A stretch of DNA of 64,000 nucleotides from SG8-30 sp963695085. GTDB lineage: Bacteria; Pseudomonadota; Gammaproteobacteria; Steroidobacterales; Steroidobacteraceae. Below, piece after piece: positions 35,862 through 45,139 of this stretch. The position numbers were made by a program, and so were the translations under genes. The stretch's first letter is position 1. Every line of letters begins with the position of its first letter. The DNA is taken from assembly GCA_963695085.1 (NCBI GenBank), contig CAVOFV010000006.1, positions 234,915 through 298,914 of the forward strand, given 5' to 3'. Below the pieces are notes generated by a model, which had not been told where the DNA came from, did not search any database, and saw only the letters and a list, made by a program, of their open reading frames with translations.

Positions 35862-37829
35862 TTGTCCAACATCGAGGACGAGCGCGCTGACGCCAGGCGC
35901 CTGACCGCATTCCTCAGTTACGCGCGGGCGGACCAGGCGCAGGCGACGAAACTCGCCAGGGCCCTGGAAGAGGCCGGCCTGAAAGTCTGGTGGGACACCC
36001 TCATCGAGGGTGGCGCCGCGTTCGCGAAGTCGATCGAGGCCGCGCTCGAGGCCTGTGATGCGGTCGTCGTGGTCTGGTCCAAGGCCTCGGTGGCGTCGGA
36101 CTGGGTCCTCGACGAGGCTGCCAAGGGCCGCGATCTGCGCAAGCTCGTGCCGGTATCGATGGATGGCACGCTGCCGCCGCTGGGTTTTCGCCAATATCAT
36201 TCCATCGACCTGTCGGCCTGGCAGGGACACGCTGCGGCCGCCGAGATCGCGGCCGTCGTGCGCGGCGTTGCGGCCGCGGCCAGCCAGGTGGCCCAGCGGT
36301 CGCACGCCACGGCGAGCGAACGAACGTCCGCACAGGGCGTCACGCGCCGCCGCGTACTGGTCGCAGCGGTCGGCACTGTGCTGGCGGGCGCCACCGGCCT
36401 GATTGCCTGGCAACAGGGGCTGCTGGGCGGACGTCGCGCGGCCAGCGGTAACAGCGTGGCCGTGCTGCCGTTCGCGAACCTCAGCGGCGACGAGAACCAG
36501 GCCTATTTCTCCGACGGGCTGTCCGAGGAACTGCGTGCCACGCTGGCGCGCAATTCACGGCTCCTGGTCATGGCCCAGGCATCGTCCGCGATGTTCCGGG
36601 ATCGAAAGGACGGCGCCGTTGCCATTGCCGACAGGCTGGGCGTGGCCTACCTGCTGGATGGCAGCGTGCGGCGATCCGGGGACATCGTACGTGTCGCAGT
36701 CGACCTGATCGACGGGCTGACGGGTTTCAGTCGCTGGTCAGATACCTTCGACCGCGCCATGCACGACATCTTTGCCGTGCAAAGCGAGATCGCCAGCACC
36801 GTCGCCAACGCGCTGCTGGCGCAGGTCACGCCGAATAGTGAGCCCGGCGATGGCGATGTCTTGTCGGCGTCCGGTGGCACGACCAATGTCGCGGCCTACG
36901 ATGCCTACCTGCGTGGCCGCGCGCTGTACGACCTGAGCGCCGACGAGGCTTCCGAGCGCGCGGCGCTGGCGCAGTTCGATGCGGCGATTGCTGCCGATTC
37001 CGACTACGCGGCGGCCCATGCGGCGCGGGCACGGTCGCTGACGGCCATTGCCAACCAGTACGGCGAGGTCGGGCAACTGGCCGGCCTGTACGACGCCGCG
37101 GTCGCCTCGGCCGAGCGGGCGATTGCCATCGCGCCCGACCTGGCCGATGCGCAGTCGACGCTGGGCTTCATCCTGTTCCAGGGTCGTCTCGATGCGCGGG
37201 CGGCGCACGAACCCTTCGAACGCTCGCGCCAGCTGGGAGCCGGCGAGGCCACAGTCATGGCGCGCTACGCGCAATACAGCGCCCGGACCGGCCGCGAGCG
37301 CGAGGCTGCAGAGGCGATGCAACGCGCATTGCTGCTGGACCCGCTGAACCCGCTCATCCATCGCGCCGCCGGTTCGATCGAATATGCGGCCCGCAACTAC
37401 GCGGCCTCGATCCCGCCGCTCCGCAAGGCGCTGCAGCTGAATCCCCGCATGTCGCGTTCGAACGCCGCAATCGGCGATGCCCTGCTGATGCTCGGGCGTC
37501 TCGAGGAGGCCCGCGCGGCCTATGCGGCTGAGCCCTCCGAGGACTTCCGCCTGGCAGGGGCGGCCATCGTCGAGCACAGGCTCGGCAACGCCGCCGCGGC
37601 GCGCGGCGCGCTGACGAAGCTGGTGGCCGACCAGGGGGACCGGGTGCTGTACCAGCAGGCCCAGGTCCTGGCGCAATGGGGCGACCGGGAGGCCTCGCTG
37701 GCCAGGCTTCGGCAGGCGCTGGAGGTCGGCGACTCCGGCCTGATTTATGCACGCAATGACCCGCTGCTGGACCCGCTGCGCGACGAGCCGCGATTCACGC
37801 AGTTGCTGAACAGCCTCGGCTTCGACTAG
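35862..37829 (+). CDS. TIR domain-membrane-FlgO/TolB-N-TPR protein
   Basis: A 655-residue four-part protein. Residues 1-120 are a TIR domain (AFLSYARADQAQATKLARALEEAGLKVWWD), with the conserved Glu of the NAD-glycohydrolase-type site likely E85 (SDWVLDEAAKGR). Residues 165-183 form one TM helix after TRRRV. Residues 197-330 are the TolB-N/FlgO-like fold (VAVLPFANLSGDENQAYFSDGLSEEL, GSVRRSGDIVRVAVDLIDG). TPR repeats fill 345-650 (AERAIAIAPDLADAQSTLGFIL, MQRALLLDPLNPLIHRA). The start is TTG at 35862 with a strong G-rich SD. The topology puts TIR in the cytoplasm and the sensor/TPR part in the periplasm. It is probably signalling; anti-phage function is possible but unproven. Confidence 0.85.
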   Translation: MSNIEDERADARRLTAFLSYARADQAQATKLARALEEAGLKVWWDTLIEGGAAFAKSIEAALEACDAVVVVWSKASVASDWVLDEAAKGRDLRKLVPVSMDGTLPPLGFRQYHSIDLSAWQGHAAAAEIAAVVRGVAAAASQVAQRSHATASERTSAQGVTRRRVLVAAVGTVLAGATGLIAWQQGLLGGRRAASGNSVAVLPFANLSGDENQAYFSDGLSEELRATLARNSRLLVMAQASSAMFRDRKDGAVAIADRLGVAYLLDGSVRRSGDIVRVAVDLIDGLTGFSRWSDTFDRAMHDIFAVQSEIASTVANALLAQVTPNSEPGDGDVLSASGGTTNVAAYDAYLRGRALYDLSADEASERAALAQFDAAIAADSDYAAAHAARARSLTAIANQYGEVGQLAGLYDAAVASAERAIAIAPDLADAQSTLGFILFQGRLDARAAHEPFERSRQLGAGEATVMARYAQYSARTGREREAAEAMQRALLLDPLNPLIHRAAGSIEYAARNYAASIPPLRKALQLNPRMSRSNAAIGDALLMLGRLEEARAAYAAEPSEDFRLAGAAIVEHRLGNAAAARGALTKLVADQGDRVLYQQAQVLAQWGDREASLARLRQALEVGDSGLIYARNDPLLDPLRDEPRFTQLLNSLGFD

Positions 37830-37885
37830 GCTCGCTGGTGCTCGGGCGGATCCAGCACCAATCATCCCCAGAAAGGCAGAAGACA

Positions 37886-38101
37886 ATGAAGCAAGTGACG
37901 ACAGTCATCGCGATGGTCGCGGCAGCCTTGATGCTGGCGGCATGCGCCAAGAAGGAAGAGCCGGTAGCGGCGCCGGAAGCGGCCCCGGCCATGGCGCCTG
38001 AGGCGGTACCGGCGCCGGCGCCGGAGATGAACACCGAGGACGCCGAGCAGTCGGGCGGCGATAAGGTTTCGGAACCGGAACCGGAGCCGGTCGGCAGCTA
38101 G
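37886..38101 (+). CDS. Small Ala/Pro/Glu-rich lipoprotein
   Basis: A 71-residue lipoprotein: signal TVIAMVAAALMLAAC with lipobox Cys20, then KKEEP and a low-complexity run of alternating Pro-Ala-Glu (EAAPAMAPEAVPAPAPE) ending in acidic repeats (EPEPEPVGS). The start at 37886 is preceded by AAAGGCAG. It follows the TIR-TPR gene by 56 bp and may share its transcript. No function can be given. Confidence 0.75.
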   Translation: MKQVTTVIAMVAAALMLAACAKKEEPVAAPEAAPAMAPEAVPAPAPEMNTEDAEQSGGDKVSEPEPEPVGS

Positions 38102-38160
38102 GACCCGGCCCGGCGATGATCTTGGCCGTCCCGGCTTCGGCCGGGACGGCCACGCCTTGA

Positions 38161-39561
38161 TCAGGGCAGGGCGTTCCTGGTCCGGTCCAGGTTGATGGCC
38201 TGCTGGATCCAGTCCGAGTAGGCCACGACGCTCGTATACACGCCGGGTTGACCGTCGCCGTTGCAGCGGGACTTGCCCCAACTGATGATGCCGACCAGCT
38301 GACCCTCGTTGGTCAGGGTCAGGGGGCCGCCGCTGTCACCGCGGCAGGTCGACTGGCCCTTGCGGGCGGCACAGATGACCTGGTCGCTGATTCTCTCCGG
38401 ACCAAAGCCTGGCTTGCTCTTGCAGGTCGCGGTGTCCATCACTTGCAGGTCCACCTTCAGCAGCACGGCATTCGGCTCGTGACTGTCGACGGGCTGCGTC
38501 TTGCCCCAGCCGGAACCTGTCACCTGGGTTCCGGACTTCGGCGGCGGCCCCTGGTACAGCTTGATCGGGCGAATCTGGGCCGGATCGCGCCGTCGCGGCG
38601 GGCCGTCGTCCACGATGCGCACCAGGGCGATGTCGTTGGCATACATGTTGGGCGGCGGCACAGGAGACGCCGGCGGCTTGGGGTGCGATGTCTGGGCATA
38701 CTGCGAATGCCTGACGATCCGGTCGATCTTGTAGACCATGCCGCCGTCCTTCGAGATGTCCTCCGCACCGAGACGAACCCGGTACCCGGCGTTGACCATT
38801 CCCTGATCGATGCAGTGGGCGGCGGTCAGTACCCAGTCGGGCGCGATCAGCGTGCCGCCGCAGTAGTGCTGCAACTGCCATAGCGGCGTGCCCTGCCTGA
38901 GCTTCTCCGACCACTTGGAGCTCGTGCCGGGATAGAAGATCTGCGCCTGCCAGGGCGCGCCTGCGTCGCGCACCGGCTTGCCGCCCATCGAATAGGGCGT
39001 GTCCTCGCCCCCTTCCCCGGGCGGCCGCGCCGGGCGGACCCGTGGCTTGATGGTCGGCATGTCGCCCGAATCCCGCACGCCCTCGGTCGAGTCGCTCGAG
39101 TCGCTCGCGTCGGTCCAGTCACCCGGAACATCCTCGAAGCCGTCGCCGTCGTCTTCGTACTCGACGACCTCCCAGCCCTCTCCGGTCGGATCCAGTTCGG
39201 TGTCGGTCGGGATGGCGTCGTCCGACTCGTCGAACGGCACGTCGAGCCACCAGTCGTCATCGTCGTCCTCTTCCTCACCGGCCGTCATGGGATCTTCGCC
39301 GGTCGCCTCGCCGTCCTGCCCTTCGTCGGCCGGCTGTTCGTCCCATGCCTCGTCGCCGAGAGGCTCTTCGCCCGGTGTTTCATCGACAGCCCACTCGCCG
39401 GCTGCCTCGGGATCATCGTCCGCCATGTCGGCAGCCAGCGGATCCGGGTCTGGGTCCGGCTCCATTTGCTGCGCATGGACAGGGCCGCCCAGGCCAAAGA
39501 CCGCCGCCGTCAGGACGATGAATGTCCGACGCAGCGCCGTTCCGACAAACCATGTTTGCAT
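38161..39561 (-). CDS. Secreted trypsin-like (S1A) protease with long acidic pro-region
   Basis: A 466-residue exported protein. Signal peptide 1-30 (IVLTAAVFGLGGPVHAQ). Residues 31-190 are extremely acidic (Asp/Glu blocks such as AGEEEDDDDDWWLDV), almost no Lys or Arg. The S1 domain covers about 198-460, with catalytic H249 (LTAAHC), D310 (ANDIALVRI) and S410 (CRGDSGGPL); IISWGKSRCNGDGQPGVYT completes the substrate wall. Chymotrypsin-like S1A enzymes are rare in proteobacteria. The acidic region could be an inhibitory propeptide or bind calcium or a basic surface. Confidence 0.9.
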   Translation of the reverse strand: MQTWFVGTALRRTFIVLTAAVFGLGGPVHAQQMEPDPDPDPLAADMADDDPEAAGEWAVDETPGEEPLGDEAWDEQPADEGQDGEATGEDPMTAGEEEDDDDDWWLDVPFDESDDAIPTDTELDPTGEGWEVVEYEDDGDGFEDVPGDWTDASDSSDSTEGVRDSGDMPTIKPRVRPARPPGEGGEDTPYSMGGKPVRDAGAPWQAQIFYPGTSSKWSEKLRQGTPLWQLQHYCGGTLIAPDWVLTAAHCIDQGMVNAGYRVRLGAEDISKDGGMVYKIDRIVRHSQYAQTSHPKPPASPVPPPNMYANDIALVRIVDDGPPRRRDPAQIRPIKLYQGPPPKSGTQVTGSGWGKTQPVDSHEPNAVLLKVDLQVMDTATCKSKPGFGPERISDQVICAARKGQSTCRGDSGGPLTLTNEGQLVGIISWGKSRCNGDGQPGVYTSVVAYSDWIQQAINLDRTRNALP

Positions 39562-39735
39562 CGCGCGATCCCCCTGCCCCCGATACGTCGAGATTGACGT
39601 TCAACGCCCTTGCGAGTCAAGCGGTGGCGGCGTCCGGCGGTACTGCGCACACCTTCCCTGCCGCGCTACAGGCCGCGTGCCGTACCATGCGTGGTCTGGT
39701 TTCCAGGAGATCGGCAACCGGGTGCAGATTGCGTC

Positions 39736-40734
39736 ATGGATGCCGCGATGAGGAAGCACGTGCCACAAGGCTCGGTCTTATACCTGTCCAGGGACGATGT
39801 GGAGGCAACACAGCTTCCCATGCCCGAGATCATCCACGCCCTGGAGGCCATGTTCAGGGAGAAGGGAAACGGGCAGGTGCAAATGCCTCCCAAGCCGGGC
39901 ATCCATCCCCGTCCCGACGCCTTCATCCACGCCATGCCCGCCTACATCCCCAGCATCGGGGCGGCGGGCCTGAAGTGGGTGTCCGGTTATCCCGGCAACC
40001 AGGCCAGGGGCCTGCCCTACATCAGCGGGCTGCTGATTCTCAACGATCCGGACACCGGCGTGCCGCTCGCCGTCATGGATTGCACCTGGATCACGGCCCA
40101 GCGCACGGGAGCCGCCACCGCCGTCGCGGCCAGGTCGCTCGCCCGTTCCGAAAGCGCCACCATCGGCATCGTGGCCTGCGGCGTGCAGGGTCGCAGCAAC
40201 CTCGAAGCACTGGCGTGCCTGTTCAAGGTCCGCAAGGTCAAGGCCTACGATCTCCATCATGAGGTGGCGCAGCGGTACGCGCGCGAGATGGCAGGCCAGC
40301 TGAACCTTGACATCGAGCCGGTGAAGACCTTGCCCGAAGCGGTCAGGGACCTGGACATCGTGGTCACCAGCGGACCCATCATGAAGAACCCGAAGCCGCT
40401 CATCGAGGCCGGCTGGCTGGCGCCGGGGTCGTTTGCGTCGCTGGTGGACTTTGACTCGTACTGGCAGGGCGCGGCCCTGCGGGAAGTGGACAAGCTGGCC
40501 ACCGACGATCTGGCCCAGATGAGCTATTACCGCCACGAGGGCTACTTCCGGGACACGCCCGATGCCTACGCCGATCTCGGCGAGATCCTGGCAGGCAGGA
40601 AACCCGGCCGCGAATCGGCCGGCGAGCGTACCGCCAGCATCAACCTGGGACTGGCACTGGACGACATGGCGACCGCCATTCGCGTGTACCAGCGGGCGAT
40701 CGCCAGGGGCATCGGCACGGAGTTGCCGTTGTAG
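39736..40734 (+). CDS. Ornithine cyclodeaminase/mu-crystallin family protein
   Basis: A 332-residue NAD(P)-binding protein of the OCD fold: LYLSRDDVEATQLPMPEIIHALEAMF, KPGIHPRPDAFIHAMPAYIP, LKWVSGYPGNQARGLPYISGLLIL and the Rossmann stretch ATIGIVACGVQGRSNLEAL (atypical GCGVQGR for GAGxQ). Members are ornithine cyclodeaminases, alanine dehydrogenases or ketimine/imine reductases; the substrate cannot be chosen here. The start ATG at 39736 is the most likely, 39748 possible. Confidence 0.87.
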   Translation: MDAAMRKHVPQGSVLYLSRDDVEATQLPMPEIIHALEAMFREKGNGQVQMPPKPGIHPRPDAFIHAMPAYIPSIGAAGLKWVSGYPGNQARGLPYISGLLILNDPDTGVPLAVMDCTWITAQRTGAATAVAARSLARSESATIGIVACGVQGRSNLEALACLFKVRKVKAYDLHHEVAQRYAREMAGQLNLDIEPVKTLPEAVRDLDIVVTSGPIMKNPKPLIEAGWLAPGSFASLVDFDSYWQGAALREVDKLATDDLAQMSYYRHEGYFRDTPDAYADLGEILAGRKPGRESAGERTASINLGLALDDMATAIRVYQRAIARGIGTELPL

Positions 40735-40813
40735 GCTCAGTGGCCCAGCGCGCTCCCGACCGCCGGACACACCACGCAGCCGGCAACACCACGCAGCGAC
40801 CGGGTCATCTGAC

Positions 40814-41758
40814 TCAGCCGGCGTACCGGTCGGTCGCGTCCACCAGCTCGGCGACGATCCCCGGCTCCATTGACGAATGCCCCGCATCCGGCACGACACG
40901 GAAATCCGCCTCCGGCCAGGCCTTGTGCAATGCCCAGGCGCTCATCATCGGACAGACCACGTCGTAGCGTCCCTGCACGATGGTCGCCGGAATGTGGCGG
41001 ATCAGGTCGACGCGCTCGAGCAGGTGGTTGCCCGACTCGAAGAAGGTGTTGTTGACAAAGTAGTGGCACTCGATCCTCGCCACCGCCAGCGCCTGCAGCG
41101 TGTCGCCCATCTGCTCCATCAGCGCCTTGTCCGGATGCAGCTTGGACGTCGCGCCTTCCCAGACGCTCCAGGCGCGCGCCGCTTCCAGCCGCACCGCCTC
41201 ATCGGGCCCGGTCAGCCGGCGGTGGAACGCGCCGAGAAGATCGTCCCGTTCCTCGACCGGTATCACGCGCACATAGTCCTCCCACGCGTCCGGAAAGATG
41301 GCGCTTGCTCCTTTCTGGTAGAACCACTCGATCTCCTGCGGACGACACAGGAAGATCCCGCGCAGGACCAGTTGCGTCACGCGATCGGGATGGGTCTGTG
41401 CGTAGGCCAGCGCCAGCGTCGAGCCCCACGAGCCGCCGAACACCAGCCAGCGGTCGATGCCGAGGTGTTTGCGCAGCGTCTCGATGTCCTCTACGAGATG
41501 CCAGGTCGTGTTCTCCTCGAGGCACGAGTGCGGCGTGCTGCGGCCCGAACCACGCTGATCGAACAGGACCGTCCGCCACTTCTGCGGATGGAAGAAAGTC
41601 CTGAACGCCTCCGCCAGGCCAAAACCAGGCCCGCCGTGCAGGAACAACGCCGCACGGCCATTCGGGTTGCCGCATTGTTCGTAATAGAGGCTGTGCAGCC
41701 CGGAAACGCCGAGCATGCCGTGGTCGTAGGGTTCGATGGGCGGATAGAGAGTCTTCAT
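40814..41758 (-). CDS. pip: Prolyl iminopeptidase
   Basis: A 314-residue alpha/beta hydrolase of family S33 removing N-terminal proline. Marks: LYPPIEPYDHGMLGVSGLHSLYYEQCGNP at the N-terminus, oxyanion HGGPGFG, DQRGSGRSTPH, nucleophile elbow GGSWGSTLALAYAQ, and C-terminal acid/His in YDVVCP and GHSSMEP. The start at 41758 (MKTLYPP) is the family start; a longer frame upstream is spurious. It is divergent from the methyltransferase operon. Confidence 0.94.
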   Translation of the reverse strand: MKTLYPPIEPYDHGMLGVSGLHSLYYEQCGNPNGRAALFLHGGPGFGLAEAFRTFFHPQKWRTVLFDQRGSGRSTPHSCLEENTTWHLVEDIETLRKHLGIDRWLVFGGSWGSTLALAYAQTHPDRVTQLVLRGIFLCRPQEIEWFYQKGASAIFPDAWEDYVRVIPVEERDDLLGAFHRRLTGPDEAVRLEAARAWSVWEGATSKLHPDKALMEQMGDTLQALAVARIECHYFVNNTFFESGNHLLERVDLIRHIPATIVQGRYDVVCPMMSAWALHKAWPEADFRVVPDAGHSSMEPGIVAELVDATDRYAG

Positions 41759-41894
41759 GATGAGCCGATGATACCGGTTTTGCGGCGACCGACGATCGGG
41801 GTCGGGCGCTGCTGGCGCCGACCGGCACCGTGCTGCGATACTCACCGACGCCCAATACGCCCGTTTCAGCCTGGCCCGACACGCGGGGCGCACG

Positions 41895-42518
41895 ATGGAT
41901 CGCAAGCAGCACTGGGAACGCGTCTACGACACAAGGCCGGTCACCGAGGTCAGCTGGTACGCGCCGCACCTCGAACATTCGCTCGCGATGATCCGGACCG
42001 TCGCGGATCCCTCGGCCGCGATCATCGACGTGGGAGCAGGCGCATCGACCCTGGTCGATGATCTTCTCGACCTTGGTTACACACGGGTGACGCTCCTGGA
42101 CGTCTCGGGCGCTGCGCTCGCCGTCACCAGGGCGCGCCTCGGTGCCCGCGCAGAGGACGTCCAGTGGGTCGCCGGCGATGTCACGACCGTCGACCTGCCC
42201 GGCCAGGCCTACGACGTCTGGCACGACCGCACGGTGTTCCACTTCCTGACGGAGCCTGCCGATCGCAGGGCCTATGTGCGCGTCGCCACCGAATGCCTGA
42301 GGCCTGGCGGGCACGCCATCCTGGCGACCTTCTCCCTCGAGGGCCCCATGCGGTGCAGTGGCCTGGATGTCATCCGCTACGACGCCGGGAGCCTGAGTCG
42401 TGAACTCGGCCCCGCGTTCGCGCTCAGGCAGGAAACGCACGAATCGCATTGCACGCCGTCGGGTGCAAAGCAGAGCCTGATCTACTGCCTGTTCGAGCGG
42501 GTCGGGACGCGCTCATGA
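41895..42518 (+). CDS. Class I SAM-dependent methyltransferase
   Basis: A 207-residue methyltransferase: RKQHWERVYDTRPVTEVSWY, SAM-binding motif I AAIIDVGAGASTLVDDLLD, acidic loop VTLLDVSGAALAVTRARL, motif III VWHDRTVFHFLTEPADRRAYV and LRPGGHAILATFSLEGP. The subfamily includes thiopurine-like and putative tellurite methyltransferases, but acceptor is unknown. Its stop overlaps the start of the enolase-superfamily gene (ATGA), so it is coupled. Confidence 0.88.
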   Translation: MDRKQHWERVYDTRPVTEVSWYAPHLEHSLAMIRTVADPSAAIIDVGAGASTLVDDLLDLGYTRVTLLDVSGAALAVTRARLGARAEDVQWVAGDVTTVDLPGQAYDVWHDRTVFHFLTEPADRRAYVRVATECLRPGGHAILATFSLEGPMRCSGLDVIRYDAGSLSRELGPAFALRQETHESHCTPSGAKQSLIYCLFERVGTRS

Positions 42519-43756
42519 AGATCGACCGCATCGAGCTCTTCCACGTTGCCATCCCGCTGCCGAAGCCCTTCTACCCGTCCTGGATTCCCGGTTACCCCCA
42601 GACCGCAAACCGCTTCACCCTGATGCGCGTGACCACCGATGACGGTGTCGAAGGATTGGCGGCCGGGGTCGCATTCGAGCGCGAGCGGCAAGGCCTGGGC
42701 AGCCTGTTGGGGCCCTACCTGATCGGTCTCGATCCGACCGACATCGCGACCGGGCGACAGCGCATCCGCGAAGCCAGTTTCCTGGGCTGGCGGAATTACT
42801 GGCTGGAAGCGGCTTTCTGGGACGTGCTCGGCAAGGTCAGGGGCAAGCCGGTGTGGGCGCTGCTGGGTGGCGACAAGGCGGGTCGAGTGCCTGTCTATGC
42901 CTCGACAGGCGAGGTCCACGCTCCGCAGCAGCGGGCGCGGGAAGCGCAGCGGCTGGGCGAGCTGGGATTCAGGACCATCAAGCTGCGCGTGCACAGCTTT
43001 GACCCGGCCGACGACATCGCCCAGGTGCGAGCCGTCAGGGAAGCGGTTGGCGCGGGCATGGACATCGGGGTGGACGCCAACCAGGGGTGGCGAGTGGCAC
43101 TGATCGAGGATGCCCCGCTGTGGACGCTCGAGCGGGCGACCGACTTCGCAAGGGCCTGCGCGGATCTGGGCGTTAGCTGGATCGAGGAACCCCTCGACAT
43201 GCACGCCTATGACGAGCTGGCCGAACTGCGCCGCCGCTCCGCGGTGCCCATCGCGGGGGGCGAAATGAACAGCGGCTGGCACGAGTTCAAGGTCATGCTG
43301 GAAAAAGGCAGTCTCGACATCTACCAGCCGGATGCCACGATGGGCGGCGGAATCAGCGATGCGAAACTCGTCCTCGACGCCTGTCGCGCCCGCGGATTGA
43401 GCTTCGCGCCGCACACCTGGACCAATGGCCTGGGGTTCCTCATCAACCTGCACGTCTACGCCGCGGGTCCGCGCGATCATCCTCTCGAGTACCCGTACGA
43501 GCCCCCGGGCTGGGTACCCGAAGCGCGCGACGGCATCCTGCGTGAACCGATCATGGTGGATGGCGACGGGACCGTTGCCGTTCCCGAGACCCCTGGTCTC
43601 GGCATCGAGATCGACCAGGAGAAACTCGCCCGGTACGGCGAGAAGTTCTTCGAGATCACGTCGCGCGGCATCGCGCTGAATACCATTCGGGAAAAGGGCC
43701 TCTTCACCGCGTTGCGGTTGGCACGGAAGAGGAAACGCCCAAAGCCCGACGCGTGA
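42515..43756 (+). CDS. Mandelate racemase/muconate lactonizing (enolase superfamily) enzyme
   Basis: A 413-residue TIM-barrel enzyme abstracting a proton next to a carboxylate with Mg2+. Capping domain: RIELFHVAIPLPKPFYPSW. Barrel: the Lys motif FRTIKLRVHS, Mg ligands in GVDANQGW, VSWIEEPLD and IAGGEMNSGW, and the C-terminal FAPHTWTNGLGFLINLH. The KxK motif and His/Trp suggest a MR-subgroup acid-sugar or related dehydratase/racemase, substrate unknown. Its start overlaps the methyltransferase stop by 4 bp. Confidence 0.9.
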   Translation: MKIDRIELFHVAIPLPKPFYPSWIPGYPQTANRFTLMRVTTDDGVEGLAAGVAFERERQGLGSLLGPYLIGLDPTDIATGRQRIREASFLGWRNYWLEAAFWDVLGKVRGKPVWALLGGDKAGRVPVYASTGEVHAPQQRAREAQRLGELGFRTIKLRVHSFDPADDIAQVRAVREAVGAGMDIGVDANQGWRVALIEDAPLWTLERATDFARACADLGVSWIEEPLDMHAYDELAELRRRSAVPIAGGEMNSGWHEFKVMLEKGSLDIYQPDATMGGGISDAKLVLDACRARGLSFAPHTWTNGLGFLINLHVYAAGPRDHPLEYPYEPPGWVPEARDGILREPIMVDGDGTVAVPETPGLGIEIDQEKLARYGEKFFEITSRGIALNTIREKGLFTALRLARKRKRPKPDA

Positions 43757-43815
43757 CAGGCGCAGATCCCAGGACTCGCCCAGGCCAGAAAGGCCAACGG
43801 CTCAGGAGCAATCAC

Positions 43816-45046
43816 ATGACCGGTCTCGATCTGGATTTCGTTCGCGGGCAGTTTCCCGCCTTCAGCGAGCCCTCGCTCGAGGGCTTCGCGCACTTCGAGA
43901 ACGCCGGCGGCTCCTATGCCTGCCGGCATACCATTGAATGGCTCGATCGATTCTACCGGCAGACCAAGGTGCAGCCGTACTACGCCTTTCCGCCGTCCAG
44001 GACGGCCGGCGAGCAGATGGACGCGGCGAAAACGCGCCTGGCCGCCTGGCTGAACGTCGGCGCCGACGAACTGCATTTCGGGCCGTCGACGTCGCAGAAC
44101 ACCTATGTCATCGCGCAGGCCCTGCGCCAGCTGCTCAGGCCGGGCGACGAGGTCATCGTCACCAACCAGGATCACGAAGCCAACATCGGCGTGTGGAGCC
44201 GCCTCGGGGATGCGGGCGTCATCGTGCGCGAGTGGAAGGTCGATCCAGACACCGCCGAGCTGCGAAGCCAGCGATCTCGAGGCGCTGTTCAGCCCGCGCA
44301 CGCGGGTGGTCGCGTTTACGCATTGTTCCAATATCGTCGGCAGCATCAACCCCGTGCGCGAACTCACCGACATGGTGCACCGGGCCGGCGCCTGGGCCAT
44401 CGTCGATGGCGTGTCCTTCTGCCCGCACGGCATGCCGGACCTCGCGGCACTGGGCGCGGACATCTACCTGTTCTCCCTGTACAAGGTGTACGGGCCACAC
44501 CTCGGCGCGATGTACCTGCGCCGGGACCTCAATGCCGAGTTGCCTAACCAGGGACACTTCTTCAACGCCGGCAAGGAGACGGCCCGGTTCACCCCGGCCG
44601 GCCCCGATCATGCGCAGATCGCCGCGGTCAACGGATTGATGGACTATCTGGACGCCGTCGCGCAGCGGCACGGGTACGGCGACAAGCCCGTCCAGGGCCG
44701 GGCCGCAGCCATCAGGGACCTGATGCGCGACCACGAGACCGCCTTGCTGCAACCCCTGCTCAATTACCTTGCGAATCACCCTGCCATCCGCTTGATCGGC
44801 AGGGACCGCGCAGCGGAGCGGGCACCGACGGTTGCCTTCACGGTCGAGGGTCATCGCTCCACCGAGCTGGCCAGCCGCTTGTCGGAGTTCAAGCTGGGCG
44901 TCGGTGTTGGGCACTTTTACGCGTATCGCCTGATTGAGGCCCTCGGCATCGACACCGACGACGGAGCCTTGCGCGCCTCATTCGTGCACTACACCTCGAG
45001 GCAGGAAGTCACGCGGCTGATCGCGGCGCTCGACTCGCTGATCTAG
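43816..45046 (+). pseudogene. Class V aminotransferase (cysteine desulfurase-like fold), frameshifted
   Basis: Two consecutive frames together encode one PLP-dependent protein of about 410 residues. The start at 43816 has AGGAG. The first part (LDFVRGQFPAFSEPSLEGFAHFENAGGSY, FGPSTSQNTYVIAQAL, VIVTNQDHEANIG) runs to near 44262. After one extra base at about 44263 the second frame continues (EASDLEALFSPRTRVVAFTH, WAIVDGVSFCPHGMPDLAALGAD, the PLP-lysine LFSLYKVYGPHLGAMY and the C-terminal FVHYTSRQEVTRLI). Both halves have strong codon bias, so either a sequencing error or a recent mutation is likely. It is the third gene of the methyltransferase operon, 59 bp after the second. Confidence 0.88.
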
Positions 45047-45139
45047 TTGTCACCGCCTGCCGGGACCTCGCCGGACGCGGAAGCAACATGAGGTGCTGCG
45101 CCGGGGAACCGGCATCGCGGCCTGGAGCACTGCAAGGCG

